From Picocystis sp. L7 (Eukaryota; Chlorophyta; Picocystophyceae; Picocystales; Picocystaceae): a DNA stretch of 64,000 nucleotides. A program made the position numbers and the translations under genes. The stretch lies in the NCBI GenBank assembly GCA_020975725.1, contig QXJR01000005.1, positions 868,001 to 932,000 of the forward strand. Direction: 5' to 3'. The number at the start of each line of letters is the position of its first letter. Positions within the stretch are counted from its first letter, which is position 1. Below, one piece after another: positions 53,472-64,000 of the stretch. The notes beneath the pieces were generated by a model. It saw only the letters and a program-made list of their open reading frames with translations. It was not told where the DNA came from and searched no databases.

Positions 53472-56400
53472 CTCTCCCCTGCTTGTGGCCTGGTACTGTT
53501 GCACTGCAAGGTTTTGAAGTACGTTCTGCAACTTGGTCGGTCCCAATGCCTTTGTAAGGAAATCGGCTAGTTGATCTGAAGTGTGGATATACTTCAGCTG
53601 TAATTCTCCCCTACTCACTCTATTCCGCACAAAGTGGTGCGCAATGTCCACGTGTTTCGTTCTTGACACTGTTAGTGCATTCTTGGTAAGATTGACGGCA
53701 CCTTGGTTGTCACAATGTATGGTGATGCAGTTTGGACCCATGCCAATGTCTTCTAAGATCTTTCTGAGGTACAACGCTTCTTTTGCGGCTGCGGCTGCAG
53801 CCATGTACTCGGCTTCAGTAGTGGATGTTGCGACGGTCTTCTGAAGTTTCGTCTGCCACGAAATCAGACTGCCAGCAAAAGTAAATAGATAGCCAGTTGT
53901 ACTTCGCCTTGTCACTTCACAAGTTCCGTAGTTTGCATCACAGTATCCTTCGAGTAGATTCTGATTGTGTGATCCCAGAAGTAGTCCATGAGATTTTGAG
54001 CCACTCAAATACTTCAACACTCGCTTTGCAATCGTGACATGTGTGTTCGTCGGCGCAACCACAAATCGAGCCAAGCAGTTCGTAACAAAGGCAATATCTG
54101 GTCGAGTACAAACTGCCAAGTACATCAAACATCCAACAAGTTCTTGATATGGAAAGTCAATCGTTGTGTTTTGGTTCGCTGTAGTGAATTTGACTCCTGG
54201 CTCCAAAGGAGTTGAGACTGCTTGACACTTGTCCATATGAAACCTTTGCAAGATGTTTTCAATATAGCTCTCTTGGGATATAAACACCATACCTTTCGGA
54301 CGGTCCCGCTGTATTTTGATGCCTAGAAAATGATCTGTAGCACCAAGGTCTCGTCCTTCAAATTCTTCGAGTAACATGTTCTTAAGCATTGCCAAGTTTT
54401 GGACACCATCACCACAAAGCAATAAGTCATCAACGTACAGCATCAAGAGGGTATTTTCTGCACAGTATAAACCAGGGTCTGCATTTGAACACACGAACCC
54501 CATTCTCTCCAGCTTTTCAGTAAGTTTCAAATGCCATGCTCGAGGTGCCTGTTTTAGTCCATAAAGTGTTTTCTTCAACTTCCAAACTTTTCCAGGCTGC
54601 TCAAATCCAGGTGGTATGTCCATAAAGATTTCTTCATCAAGATCTCCGTTTAGAAATGCTGTCTTAATATCTATGTTTTGAATTTCCCAATCTCTTGTTG
54701 CTGCAATTGTGAGGAGCAGCCTCAGTGTGCTATGCCGTGCTACCGGTGCAAAAGTCTCGTCATAATCTACACCATTCACTTGTTTGAATCCCTTTGCAAC
54801 CAAGCGAGCTTTGAACCGTTGAATGTTTCCATGTTGATCATATTTGATTTTAAAGACCCATTTGCAGGGTAGTGACTTGACTGCATGGACTTTTTCAACC
54901 ACATCGAAAACATCGTTTTGCTGCAGACTTGTTATTTCCTCCTGCAAGGCAAGCAACCAGTCTTCCTTCTGCGGAGATGTTAGTGCATCTTGGATACTTT
55001 GTGGCTCTTGAATACAGAGATTGGCAACCCAAAAATCCTGAGGTTTTCGTCGTTCACGAGTAGGGTATCTTCTTTCGTTGCGTGCAGCAGGTTGATTTTC
55101 TTCGGTGTCCACTGGGTCTTCGGTAGAACTTGTGTTCTGGTCTACTGTTTCTAAATCTTGAGAAGGTTCGTTGCAGTCTATCTGCATGCCATCACTTTCC
55201 ACTAGGAGGTCCATTGGTGGTGTATCCTGCTGCATTTCCTTCAAATTGTCCTTTGTGGTTGTTTTGTCAATACTAGTAAATTTGACATTCCTAGATATGA
55301 TAATTTTGTTATCACACATTATTTTGAATGTGTCCTTTGTTCCAGGTTCATAACCAAGAAATATCCCACGTTTACTCTTTGCTTCGAGTTTTCCTGGATT
55401 TTCAGTTGGAGTTTTCAACACAAAACATTCTTCTCCAAAAACATGCATGCAAGACAAATCAGGTTTTATACCAAAAGCTACTTCTATGGGTGTTTTGTCA
55501 TGCGGCTTGCATGGCAAACGATTTCGTACGTAGGAACAGAATTCTACTGCATACGGCCAGTAAGATTTGTCAAGTCCACTGTCAAGTAAAACGGCTCGTA
55601 CTTTTTCGATCAATGTCCGATTGAACCGTTCAGCGTTGCCGTTTTGCTGCGGTGTATATGGAGCACTGGTTTGTTGTGCGATCCCGTTTTCGTTCAGAAA
55701 GTTTTTCAATCCATGATTAAGAAATTCTGTTCCACGGTCGGAGCGAATGACTTTTACTGGGTGTCCTGTTTGTCGCTCGATTACCTTGACAGCAACTTTG
55801 ATCACATCTCCGGCATCAGATTTAGATAGAAGTGCTTTGGAATAACCTAGCTTGCTGTTTTCGTCCAGAATAGTTATGATAAAACGTTCTCCATTTTTTC
55901 CACATGGCGTGATTGGGCCCATTAAATCGAGATGCAGTAATTCACCGGATTTCGCTGTATTTTCTGTCTTGTCTTTTTCAATTGTTTTTCGAGTCTGTTT
56001 TGCTTGGATGCAGATCTCACAGTTTTTCACATCCTCCAAATCACTCTCATTCAGCCCGGTGACAGCACCTTTGAGTTTAGGCATCTGGCCAAAATGTGCC
56101 ATTTTTCTATGTAGCTCGAATGCAGAGCAAACTTTCTCTCCCGCTTGCTGCAGCATGAAAAGCTGATGGACTTTTGGAGCAGTGATAATTTTTGTTTTCC
56201 CTTTCCAGATGCTGCACTCATTGTTGGCAAAGTAAATATCAAAACCATCTTCAATGAGTTTAGTGACGGATATGAGGTTGGTCCTTAGTTCTGGACAAAA
56301 CAATACATCATGTAACTCGAGTTCCGGTTGTACTGCAACATGACCAAGTTCTTCAGCAGTTACAATTTGTCCGTTTCCAACTAAGATATGTTCTTTCCCA

Positions 56401-57221
56401 ACTTGTTTTACGTTGTTTTTGAACAAGTGTCGGTTGGAGCAAACATGCGTTGTTGCCCCACTGTCAATTATCCAAACATTCTCAAGAGGCGCTAATGTTC
56501 CACAACTGTAGGTACTAGTCACAAATGCAAATTTCCCATTTTCTGTTTCATTGTTAGGTTGCTTTTGTAGATGTTTTGGGAGTCCATTTAAGTACCAACA
56601 TTTTTCGCGTGAGTGACCTGTGCGTCCACAGTAGGAGCAGTTCACCTTTGGTTTGCGTAATTGCGTAACAAAGGCTACTTGTCCTTTGTTTGTTTCTCTT
56701 GTTGAGAGTGCACTTTCGGCTTGAAGTAGTTGATTTTGTATCTTCAGCATGTCTGTTTCTCCCATGGTCGCCAGCATTTCAACCTTGTTATCATACTCAC
56801 CTGGCAATCCAGCTAAGATAGAATCAATAAGCTGTGTGTCTGTCACAGAGCCATCGATGGCCCGTAGACTCGTACAAATATGTTTAGCCCTCATTATGTA
56901 GCTTATCATATTTTCAGTTGGATTTTTACTCAAACCACTCAAGTCCTTCCTTAGACTTAGACGGCGAGCAGTTGTTTGACCAGCGTGAATCTCTTCAAGT
57001 GCTGACCACGCATCAAAAGCACTTGCGCTCTGTGCGATCATATCCACATACTCGTTTGTCACACACAAGCACATCAATGCAAGCGCTTGTTCAGAGTTTT
57101 CATATTCCTTTTCTACCAATGCGCTTTCAATACCTTTCGTCACAAGGAGAGCTCGCATGCGGTGTCGCCAAATAGGGTAGTTGTCAGATGTGAGTTTTTC
57201 GAAATGAAGTCCACTTTCCAT
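53466..57221 (-). CDS. copia D gag-pol polyprotein
   Basis: 1251 residues from ATG 57,221 (MESGLHFEKLTSDNYPIW). I prefer this start to the longer upstream frame, because that frame would run through the LTR and primer site. Zinc knuckle CSYCGRTGHSREKC, protease WIIDSGATTHV, integrase HLDLMGPI, RSDRGTEF and QQNGNAERFNR, reverse transcriptase KWVFKIKYDQHGNIQRFKAR and MLYVDDLLLCG (LYVDDLL), RNase H YCDANYGTCEVTRRSTTGY. The C-terminus is SRGEC, as in B. Its length equals that of B2, and the two are clearly sister subfamilies. Confidence 0.95.
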   Translation of the reverse strand: MESGLHFEKLTSDNYPIWRHRMRALLVTKGIESALVEKEYENSEQALALMCLCVTNEYVDMIAQSASAFDAWSALEEIHAGQTTARRLSLRKDLSGLSKNPTENMISYIMRAKHICTSLRAIDGSVTDTQLIDSILAGLPGEYDNKVEMLATMGETDMLKIQNQLLQAESALSTRETNKGQVAFVTQLRKPKVNCSYCGRTGHSREKCWYLNGLPKHLQKQPNNETENGKFAFVTSTYSCGTLAPLENVWIIDSGATTHVCSNRHLFKNNVKQVGKEHILVGNGQIVTAEELGHVAVQPELELHDVLFCPELRTNLISVTKLIEDGFDIYFANNECSIWKGKTKIITAPKVHQLFMLQQAGEKVCSAFELHRKMAHFGQMPKLKGAVTGLNESDLEDVKNCEICIQAKQTRKTIEKDKTENTAKSGELLHLDLMGPITPCGKNGERFIITILDENSKLGYSKALLSKSDAGDVIKVAVKVIERQTGHPVKVIRSDRGTEFLNHGLKNFLNENGIAQQTSAPYTPQQNGNAERFNRTLIEKVRAVLLDSGLDKSYWPYAVEFCSYVRNRLPCKPHDKTPIEVAFGIKPDLSCMHVFGEECFVLKTPTENPGKLEAKSKRGIFLGYEPGTKDTFKIMCDNKIIISRNVKFTSIDKTTTKDNLKEMQQDTPPMDLLVESDGMQIDCNEPSQDLETVDQNTSSTEDPVDTEENQPAARNERRYPTRERRKPQDFWVANLCIQEPQSIQDALTSPQKEDWLLALQEEITSLQQNDVFDVVEKVHAVKSLPCKWVFKIKYDQHGNIQRFKARLVAKGFKQVNGVDYDETFAPVARHSTLRLLLTIAATRDWEIQNIDIKTAFLNGDLDEEIFMDIPPGFEQPGKVWKLKKTLYGLKQAPRAWHLKLTEKLERMGFVCSNADPGLYCAENTLLMLYVDDLLLCGDGVQNLAMLKNMLLEEFEGRDLGATDHFLGIKIQRDRPKGMVFISQESYIENILQRFHMDKCQAVSTPLEPGVKFTTANQNTTIDFPYQELVGCLMYLAVCTRPDIAFVTNCLARFVVAPTNTHVTIAKRVLKYLSGSKSHGLLLGSHNQNLLEGYCDANYGTCEVTRRSTTGYLFTFAGSLISWQTKLQKTVATSTTEAEYMAAAAAAKEALYLRKILEDIGMGPNCITIHCDNQGAVNLTKNALTVSRTKHVDIAHHFVRNRVSRGELQLKYIHTSDQLADFLTKALGPTKLQNVLQNLAVQQYQATSRGEC

Positions 57222-57326
57222 CTTTTCTATTGTAACGTTTTTTTTTTTTTTTTTTTGTCGTTGTATTTTTGTTCTTTCGTCAGGTGTTTTCTGTGGTCGT
57301 CTGCTTCTAACGTAGCTCCGATACCA

Positions 57327-57611
57327 TGTAAGAAGCTGCGACTTGTACGTTCGTGGGTCTCCACCTTCGTACTTAGTCTGTATTACACACGAAATGGATG
57401 GTCGGAAATACCCTGGATTAGGGTTTCCATCCACCGCAGAGGATTGTGGGTGAATTCCCCGCTATCCTCGACGGTAACTACACTGCACTTATGAGGGCAT
57501 GTACCTTCGAGGAGCTATGAAGCTCCCTCATTCCTCGAAGGGTACCGTATACATTCTAGTCTTCCAACCGGGGACGCGTCTTGTCAAAACCAGGGACGAG
57601 CATGCTCAACA
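57327..57611 (-). repeat. copia D 5' LTR
   Basis: 285 bp. The primer site adjoins at 57,326. Includes the hairpin CTTCGAGGAGCTATGAAGCT (from about 57,504) followed by its complement-like CCCTCATTCCTCGAAG. Confidence 0.95.
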
Positions 57612-60600
57612 CAAACTGTTTGGAAAACATCTGGATCGTGGACAGCGGCGCCACCGCTCATGTTTGCGCTCAACAAGCGATGTTTACATCGCTGACACAA
57701 GAAGCATCGCCGCAGTCCATCTTGGTTGGAAATGGAGAAGTAGTGCACGCCAAGCAATCTGGGACCGTTGCCCTTGCTGAAAACGTGGAATTGCAGAAGG
57801 TGCTGTTTTGTCCGGAGTTACGGGTGAACTTAATCTCGGTTCCAAAACTGATGGAACGTGGATGCAACGTGTACTTTGAAAATGGGGAATGTGCGATTTG
57901 GAAAGGAAAGCAGAAAGTCCTCAGTGCGGTGCAGAAAAATGGTCTTTACGTGATCTGTGGAAAAATGGAAAACGTTTTCTCAGCCATGGAGTGGCACAGA
58001 AAATTGGCTCATTTTGGCCAGATGGAAAAGCTGCACGACACCGTGGTAGGTGTACCAGACAATCTAAAGTGGAACAAAATCAGTTGTGAAACGTGCATCC
58101 AAGCCAAACAAGCCAGATCTGCTATTCCCAAAGGAAATGAAGAAAATCAAGCAAATGTTGGAGAATTGTTGCATATGGATTTGATGGGACCCATCACGCC
58201 TGCTGGAAAGAACGGAGAAAAATACATTGTCAGCATTCTGGACGAGAAGAGCAAACTGGGGGTTGCAAAACCTATTTGCAACAAATCACAAGCAGCAGCT
58301 GTCATCAAAACGGTGATTCGGCTATTGGAAAAGCAAACCGGAAATGCTGTGAAGTTTGTGCGTTCGGATCGTGGAACCGAATTTCTCAATGCAGAGTTAC
58401 AAAACTTCTTGCAAGAAAACGGCATCCAGCAACAGACGAGTGCACCATACACTCCACAACAAAATGGAAACGCGGAACGATATAACAGGACAATTCTGGA
58501 AAAAGTGCGCGCAGTGCTCTTGGATGGTGGTCTGGACAAACGTTTTTGGAACTTTGCCGTGGAATATTGTGCTCTTGTCAGAAACCGTGTGCCTTGCAAA
58601 CCTCATGGCCGTACACCCTACGAAGCAGTTTTTGGTCAGAAACCGGATGTTTCCAATATGCACATATTTGGTGAAACGTGTTATGTGCTGAAGAATCCAA
58701 CTGAGACCACTGGAAAAATGGATGCAAAAAGTAAGCCAGGTCATTTCGTTGGATTCGAGCCTGGAACAAAAGACACGTACCGTATTTGGTGTGGTGAAAA
58801 ATTGGTACTGTCCAGAAACGTCACTTTTCTTGGTGTGGAAGAGAAACCTACAGCATCGCCAGATGACACTCAGGAAGACATAACGCCTATGCCTACCGCG
58901 TCAGAAACATTGGAACCTGTTTCGTTGGGGAAAAGGCAGAACAGTACAATTGAAAATGTGGAATTACCAGAGCACGAAACAACCGAGGGAATGGAAGATG
59001 CAGAAAACATCAGCAATACGGCTGCTGAAGAAAGGCGCTACCCACTTCGTGAACGTCGTCCACCACCGCCATATTGGACTGCAAATGTTTGCTTGACCGA
59101 TCCTTTGACTTTGGATGAGGCTTTAGGTAGCCCCCAGCACGATGATTGGAAACTGGCCTTGCAGGAAGAAGTATCCAGTTTGAGCGAGCAGGATGTTTTT
59201 GATGTGGTGGACCGAACGCCTCAGATGAAGACTCTGCCTTGCAAGTGGGTCTTCAAGGTGAAATACGACCAAGATGGGAACATCCAACGTTTCAAGGCTC
59301 GCCTGGTTGCCAAAGGATTCAAACAGGTGGCTGGAATTGATTTTGGTGAAACGTTTGCACCGGTGGCAGAACAGAGCACTTTACGTTTACTTTGGACCTT
59401 GGCTGCTAAACGAGACTGGGAAGTCGAAAACATTGACATCAAAACAGGCTTTCTCAACGGTGATCTCGACGAAGAAATCTACATGGATATGCCCCCTGGT
59501 TTTCAGGTGGATGGCAAAGTTTGGAAATTGAAAAAGACCCTGTATGGTCTTAAACAAGCCCCACGTGCCTGGCACATCAAACTCACGGATGTTTTGGAAA
59601 AGCTTGGATTCAGATGCTCCACGGCAGATCCGGGCTTATACGTGGGTGAAGACATGTTGCTGATGGTCTACGTGGATGACCTGTTGCTTTGTGGAAATGG
59701 CAGATCAAAAGTGGAAAATGTCAAGCAATCCTTGCTGACCACCTTTGAAGGCAGAGACCTTGGGCCCACGGATCACTTTCTGGGAATCAAGATGGAACGT
59801 GACCGAACTGGAAAAACGGTCTTTCTCAGTCAAGAGACCTACGTGAACAACGTGCTGGAAAGGTTCAGAATGGCAGATTGTTACAGTGTTTCTACGCCAT
59901 TGGAACCTGGAACAAAATGGACCTCAGATGCATCTGCGACAGAATCCAACTTTCCATACCAGGAATTGGTTGGGTGCCTGATGTACTTGGCAGTGTCCAC
60001 AAGACCAGACATAGCTTATGTGACCAATCGTCTGGCCCGCTATGTCTCTGCACCAACCGGCAATCACGTGGCCGTGGCCAAGAGGGTCCTGAAATATGTG
60101 CATGGCACAAAGGCAGTTGGTATCTTGCTGGGTGACAGCTCCCCAAGTTTGCTGGAGGGCTATTGTGATGCCAATTACGGAGGCTGTGAAGAAACCAGAC
60201 GTAGCACAACTGGCTACGTGTTCACTTTGCACGGCAGTTTGGTTTCCGAGCAGACGAAATTGCAGAAAACAGTTGCCGTGTCCACGACGGAGGCCGAGTA
60301 TATGGCTGCTGCTTCTGCAACAAAAGAGGCTTTGTACCTGAGAAAGGTGTTGAATGATATTGGATTTGGGGCCCAATGCATCACCATTCATTGTGACAAT
60401 CAAGGTGCTGTGAACTTGACGAAGAACGCGCTGACGGTGTCCCGTACGAAACACGTCGACATCGCCCATCATTTTGTGCGGAAGCGCGTGAGTCGGGGAG
60501 AGCTGAAATTCCAGTACATCAGCACAAATGAACAGCTGGCAGATTTCCTGACCAAGGCCCTGGGGCCCACCAAGTTGCAAGCTGCATTGAAGACATTGGG

Positions 60601-60634
60601 CTTGTTGGAATACCAGGCCATGAGCAGGGGAGAG

Positions 60635-60929
60635 TGTTGAGGCTGCTCAAGCCCTGGTCCCTAGGAGGTCGAATCCCTTAGGGACCACGACCGAGTTTCG
60701 GTCGAGTACCTTCGAGGAGTATGGGGCCCCTGTGGGTCCTCGAAGGGCGATGCCCAGTCCTGCAGTGTTCGACACCGACGAGGAGGGATCCCGGTTTACT
60801 GAGAGGTCCTCTGCGGTCGATGAAGCCGCCATTGAGTGGGGATACTCACCACTCATTCTTGCATGTAATACACAACTACGAAGGTGGCAACCCACGAACG
60901 TATCCAAAGTCAACACCTTGCTTCTTACA
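60635..60929 (+). repeat. copia B5 3' LTR
   Basis: 295 bp, from TGTTGAGGCTGCTCAAG to GCTTCTTACA. A few differences from its 5' partner (for example near the inner end), more than between the two B2 LTRs. Confidence 0.94.
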
Positions 60930-63900
60930 ATAAGGGAATTGGAAAAGCTTTGGATGAAAAAGATCATAAAGATTCTGAAAAGGCACAAGCAATTATGAGT
61001 CTTTGCGTAAGCAAGGAATATGTTACGGTGGTGGCATCCTGTTGTTCGGCTCATGAAGCATGGAAAACCCTAAATGAAATGCATGAGGGTCAAACCATGG
61101 CACGCAGACTTTCTTTACGCAAGCAACTCTCCAAACTTACGAAAAAGAAAGACGAAAATATTTTGGAGTATATTATGAGAGCAAAAGAAATTTGCTCTGA
61201 CTTGAAAGCTATTGATGGGTCCGTCACGGAAACACAGTTGATCGATGCTGTGCTTGATGGACTGCCAGAAGAGTATGCAACTACAGTAAATGTTCTTGCT
61301 ACTCTTGGAGAAACAAGTATGCTGAAGATTCAAAATCATCTTCTTCAAGCTGAAAATAATATTTCAGAAAAGGAAGAAAATTCCGAACAAGTTGCGTTGT
61401 TGACCAAGAATCAACGAGCACGCAAATTCTGTGACCTCTGCCAAAAACCTGGTCACACAAAGGAAACCTGCTGGAAAATACATGGACTTTCTCCGTCCAT
61501 GTTGAAGTATATCAAGAAAAAGGATGAAAACGAAGAACATGTAGTCGTTGTATCCTACGGACTGAATTGTGGCAGTTCTGAGGATTTGCGGAAAAGCTGG
61601 ATTGTGGACAGCGGGGCTACCACACACGTTTGTTCTGATCGCTCTTTGTTTTTATCATTCGAAGATCTCGAAAATTCTCAAGCTATTATGGTCGGAAATG
61701 GAGAGAAAGTTTTGGCAAAAAGAAAAGGAAAGGTACAACTTTCTGGAAAAGTTATTTTACAGAATGTCCTTTTCTGCCCTGATCTTCATGTGAACTTGAT
61801 CAGTGTGCCAAAGTTGATTGAAAGTGGTTGCACTACCTATTTTGAGAATGATGGCTGTGCAATATGGAAAGGCAAGCAAAAGTTGATTCATGCGCAGCAA
61901 ACAAATGGACTTTATGTCTTTCCAAGCGTGTTACACATCAGTTGTTCTGCTTTGGAATGGCATCGATGCTTAGGTCATTTTGGCCAAATGGAAAAGTTGT
62001 ACAATCAAGTAACTGGCATACCTCAATGTGATTGTGTCAATGTAAAAGAATGCATAACATGTATTCAAGCCAAACAGGGAAGAAAACCAATTCCAAAGGG
62101 AAACCCTGAAAACAACGCAGATGTGGGCGAACTTCTACATTTGGATCTCATTGGACCAGTTACACCAGCTGGAAAGTCAGGAGAAAAGTATATTCTGACA
62201 CTTTTGGATGAGAAAAGCAAGATTGGCTTTGCGAAGCCACTTCGAGAAAAATCACAAGCTTCAAAGGTGATTGAATCCGTTATAAAACTCATGGAAACTT
62301 CATCGAAATCCAGAGTAAAGCGGATACGAAGAGATCGAGGAACAGAGTTTGTGAATCAGGAACTTCGTACATTCCTGAAAGAAAAAGGTATTGTGCATGA
62401 AACGAGTGCACCATACATCCCGCAACAAAATGGAAATGCAGAACGTTTTAACAGAACGTTGATGGAAAAGGTTCGAGCTATGTTTTTGGATAGTGGTCTA
62501 GAAAAGAGATTTTGGCCGTTTGCAGTGGAATATGCAGCTTACGTTCGCAATCGAATACCTTGCAAACCACATGGACATACACCGTTTGAAATGTTATTTG
62601 GATCTAAACCTGATCTGAAAAACGTAAGGATTTTTGGACAGAAATGCTTTGTTTTGAAAAACCCTTACGAAACTACGGATAAATTAGATTCCAAAAGCAA
62701 ACCTGGTATTTTCTTAGAGATCGAACCTGGGTCCAAAGACACTTGCAAGATTTGGTGCGACGGCAAAGTAGTTTTGTCAAGAAATGTTCATTTTTTGACG
62801 CATCAATCTGATGTGGTTGAAGAGCCATCTGTCGAATAGTCAAACAATCAATTAGATGTACTGGCAGATGTTGAAGAGGAGGAGCAATCAGTGGTGGACG
62901 CTAATGATGAGGATGAGAATCATACACCATTAACACCAGGTGGAACTGATCGATATCCGAGACGCGAAAGAAGACCGCCTCAAGAATTTTGGCAGGTTCA
63001 TGCATGCATTACAGAACCACTTGATGTGGAGGAGGCGTTAAGTAGTCCTCAGAAAACGGACTGGAAAATTGCCTTGGAAGAAGAAATTGCCAGCCTTTAT
63101 CAACAGGATGTGTTTGAAATAGTGGACAAACACCCGAACTGTAAAGTTCTCCCTAGCAAATGGGTGTTCAAAATTAAGTATGATCAGCAAGGTAACATAC
63201 AACGCTTTAAAGCGAGATTGGTTGCCAAAGGTTTCAAACAGAATGCTGGTATAGATTTCAACGAGACATTTGCTCCTGTTGCTCGACAAAGCACATTACG
63301 AATGCTTCTTACATTGGCAGCAGTGAAAGACTGGGAGGTCGAAAATATTGACATAAAAACAGCATTTCTAAATGGGATATTAGAGGAGGATATTTTCATG
63401 GAAATGCCACCTGGCTTTTGAGTGGAAGGAAAAGTTTGGAAATTGAAAAAGACCTTGTATGGTCTGAAACAAGCACCAAGAGCTTGGCAAACAAAACTGA
63501 CAGAAGTTTTGACTGAACTGCAATTTCATTGCTCCGCCGCAGATCCAAGACTTTATGTGGCAAAAGATATATTTCTTATGGTATATGTGGATGATTTACT
63601 ACTTTGTGGTAAATCTCAAGAGATTGTCCAGAAACTAAAAACATCTTTACTGAACACGTTTGAAGGACGAGATTTAGGGGCAACAGATACTTTTCTTGGT
63701 ATCAAAATCATTCGTGATCGTTTGAAGAAAGAAATTTTTCTTTCACAAGAACAATGTGTTCGAAATATATTGGAACGATTCCGAATGCAAGACTGTCACA
63801 CCGTGACAACTCCAATGGAACCAGGAAGCAAGCTTACAGAAGAAATGGGCTCAGCGGATATTATTTTTTCGTTTCAAGAACTCGTCGGATGCTTAATGTA

Positions 63901-64000
63901 CTTGTCTGTGTCGACTCGACTAGACATTGCATTTGCTACTACTACATTAGCAAGGTACATGAAGAATCCGTCTGAAGTACATGTGAATGCTGCTAAACGC
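60930..64000 (+). mobile_element. copia C, second copy, lacking its 5' end and running off the right edge
   Basis: Starts inside gag (GIGKALDEKDHKDSEKAQ) directly after the B5 LTR. Zinc knuckle CDLCQKPGHTKETC, protease WIVDSGATTHV, integrase HLDLIGPV ... QQNGNAERFNR, reverse transcriptase KWVFKIKYDQQGNIQRFKAR (about 63,160) and VYVDDLLLCG (about 63,585). It continues towards RNase H at the window edge. The frame is broken, about three times or more. Very close to the minus-strand C copy at 42,517-43,865 where they overlap. Confidence 0.9.

Larger units (their letters stand above)
53187..57611 (-). mobile_element. copia D: complete-looking element with identical LTRs
   Basis: 4425 bp. The LTRs 53,187-53,471 and 57,327-57,611 are identical over all 285 bases by eye, so this is the most recent insertion in the window. 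Target duplication CAAAT/CAAAC (53,182-53,186 and 57,612-57,616) matches at four of five positions. The primer site TGGTATCGGAGC is at 57,326-57,315 on the minus strand. One open gag-pol. The leader holds an unusually long poly-A run (T run at about 57,239-57,256 on plus). Looks whole. Confidence 0.96.
52051..60929 (+). mobile_element. copia B5, split by copia D
   Basis: 5' LTR 52,051-52,345, primer site 52,346-52,357, gag from ATG 52,455. Copia D interrupts it at 53,187-57,611. The rest of gag-pol resumes at 57,612 and runs to the stop at 60,640, with the 3' LTR at 60,635-60,929. Apart from the D insertion both parts are open, so it was whole when D arrived. Left flank is copia E and right flank is copia C, so there is no matching target duplication. 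Confidence 0.95.

Noticed and set aside
1-64000. CRISPR arrays, bacterial promoters, rho-independent terminators, tRNA or rRNA genes
   Set aside because: None found. The hairpins lack terminator context, the genome is eukaryotic, and tRNA-like signals are only retrotransposon primer sites.

Overview
The window is a repeat-dominated stretch of a eukaryotic nuclear genome. A green-lineage, probably streptophyte (charophyte-like) alga fits best. Most of the sequence is Ty1/copia elements with plant-type primer sites copied from initiator tRNA-Met and Ty3/gypsy elements whose Pol carries a cytosine-5 DNA methyltransferase (DNMT). DNMT-bearing retrotransposons are known from charophytes and dinoflagellates. 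The host assignment is inference. I see no bacterial operons, no rRNA or tRNA genes and no CRISPR array.

Layout. 1-1561: the gag end and LTR of a minus-strand gypsy element that runs off the left edge. 1846-9230: gypsy element G1, with LTRs, gag, protease, reverse transcriptase, RNase H, DNMT, integrase and a tail with chromodomain-like and Tudor-like segments. 9231-16,900: sparse DNA with two unidentified plus-strand ORFs (10,947-12,707), one unidentified minus-strand ORF (12,895-13,662), an LTR remnant, a small CTT microsatellite and a 589-bp foldback element. 17,063-25,017: the most host-like part, an unidentified putative secreted protein and an exostosin-like type II glycosyltransferase, separated by an intact-looking young copia element (A, 18,354-23,371). 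26,050-29,636: decayed remains of an A-family copia with a decayed minus-strand gypsy of the G1 type inside. 29,637-32,913: mostly unexplained, with one coding-looking segment and a DIRS-like pol fragment. 32,914-40,387: gypsy element G2, with a second, diverged DNMT.

40,388-64,000 is a nest of related copia elements (subfamilies B, C, D and E). B2 lies inside B3 with a 5-bp target duplication. C and E also abut B3. B5 abuts E on one side and C on the other. D, whose two LTRs are identical, sits inside B5. Some flanks do not match simple insertion, which suggests recombination between copies or an assembly join.

The biologically most interesting content is the gypsy lineage. Two clearly separate elements with unrelated LTRs both carry a DNMT3-like catalytic domain between RNase H and integrase, plus C-terminal segments that resemble chromatin readers. 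Writer and reader modules in one polyprotein suggest an element that marks, or targets itself to, particular chromatin. These elements are described as fossils: parts and state only.
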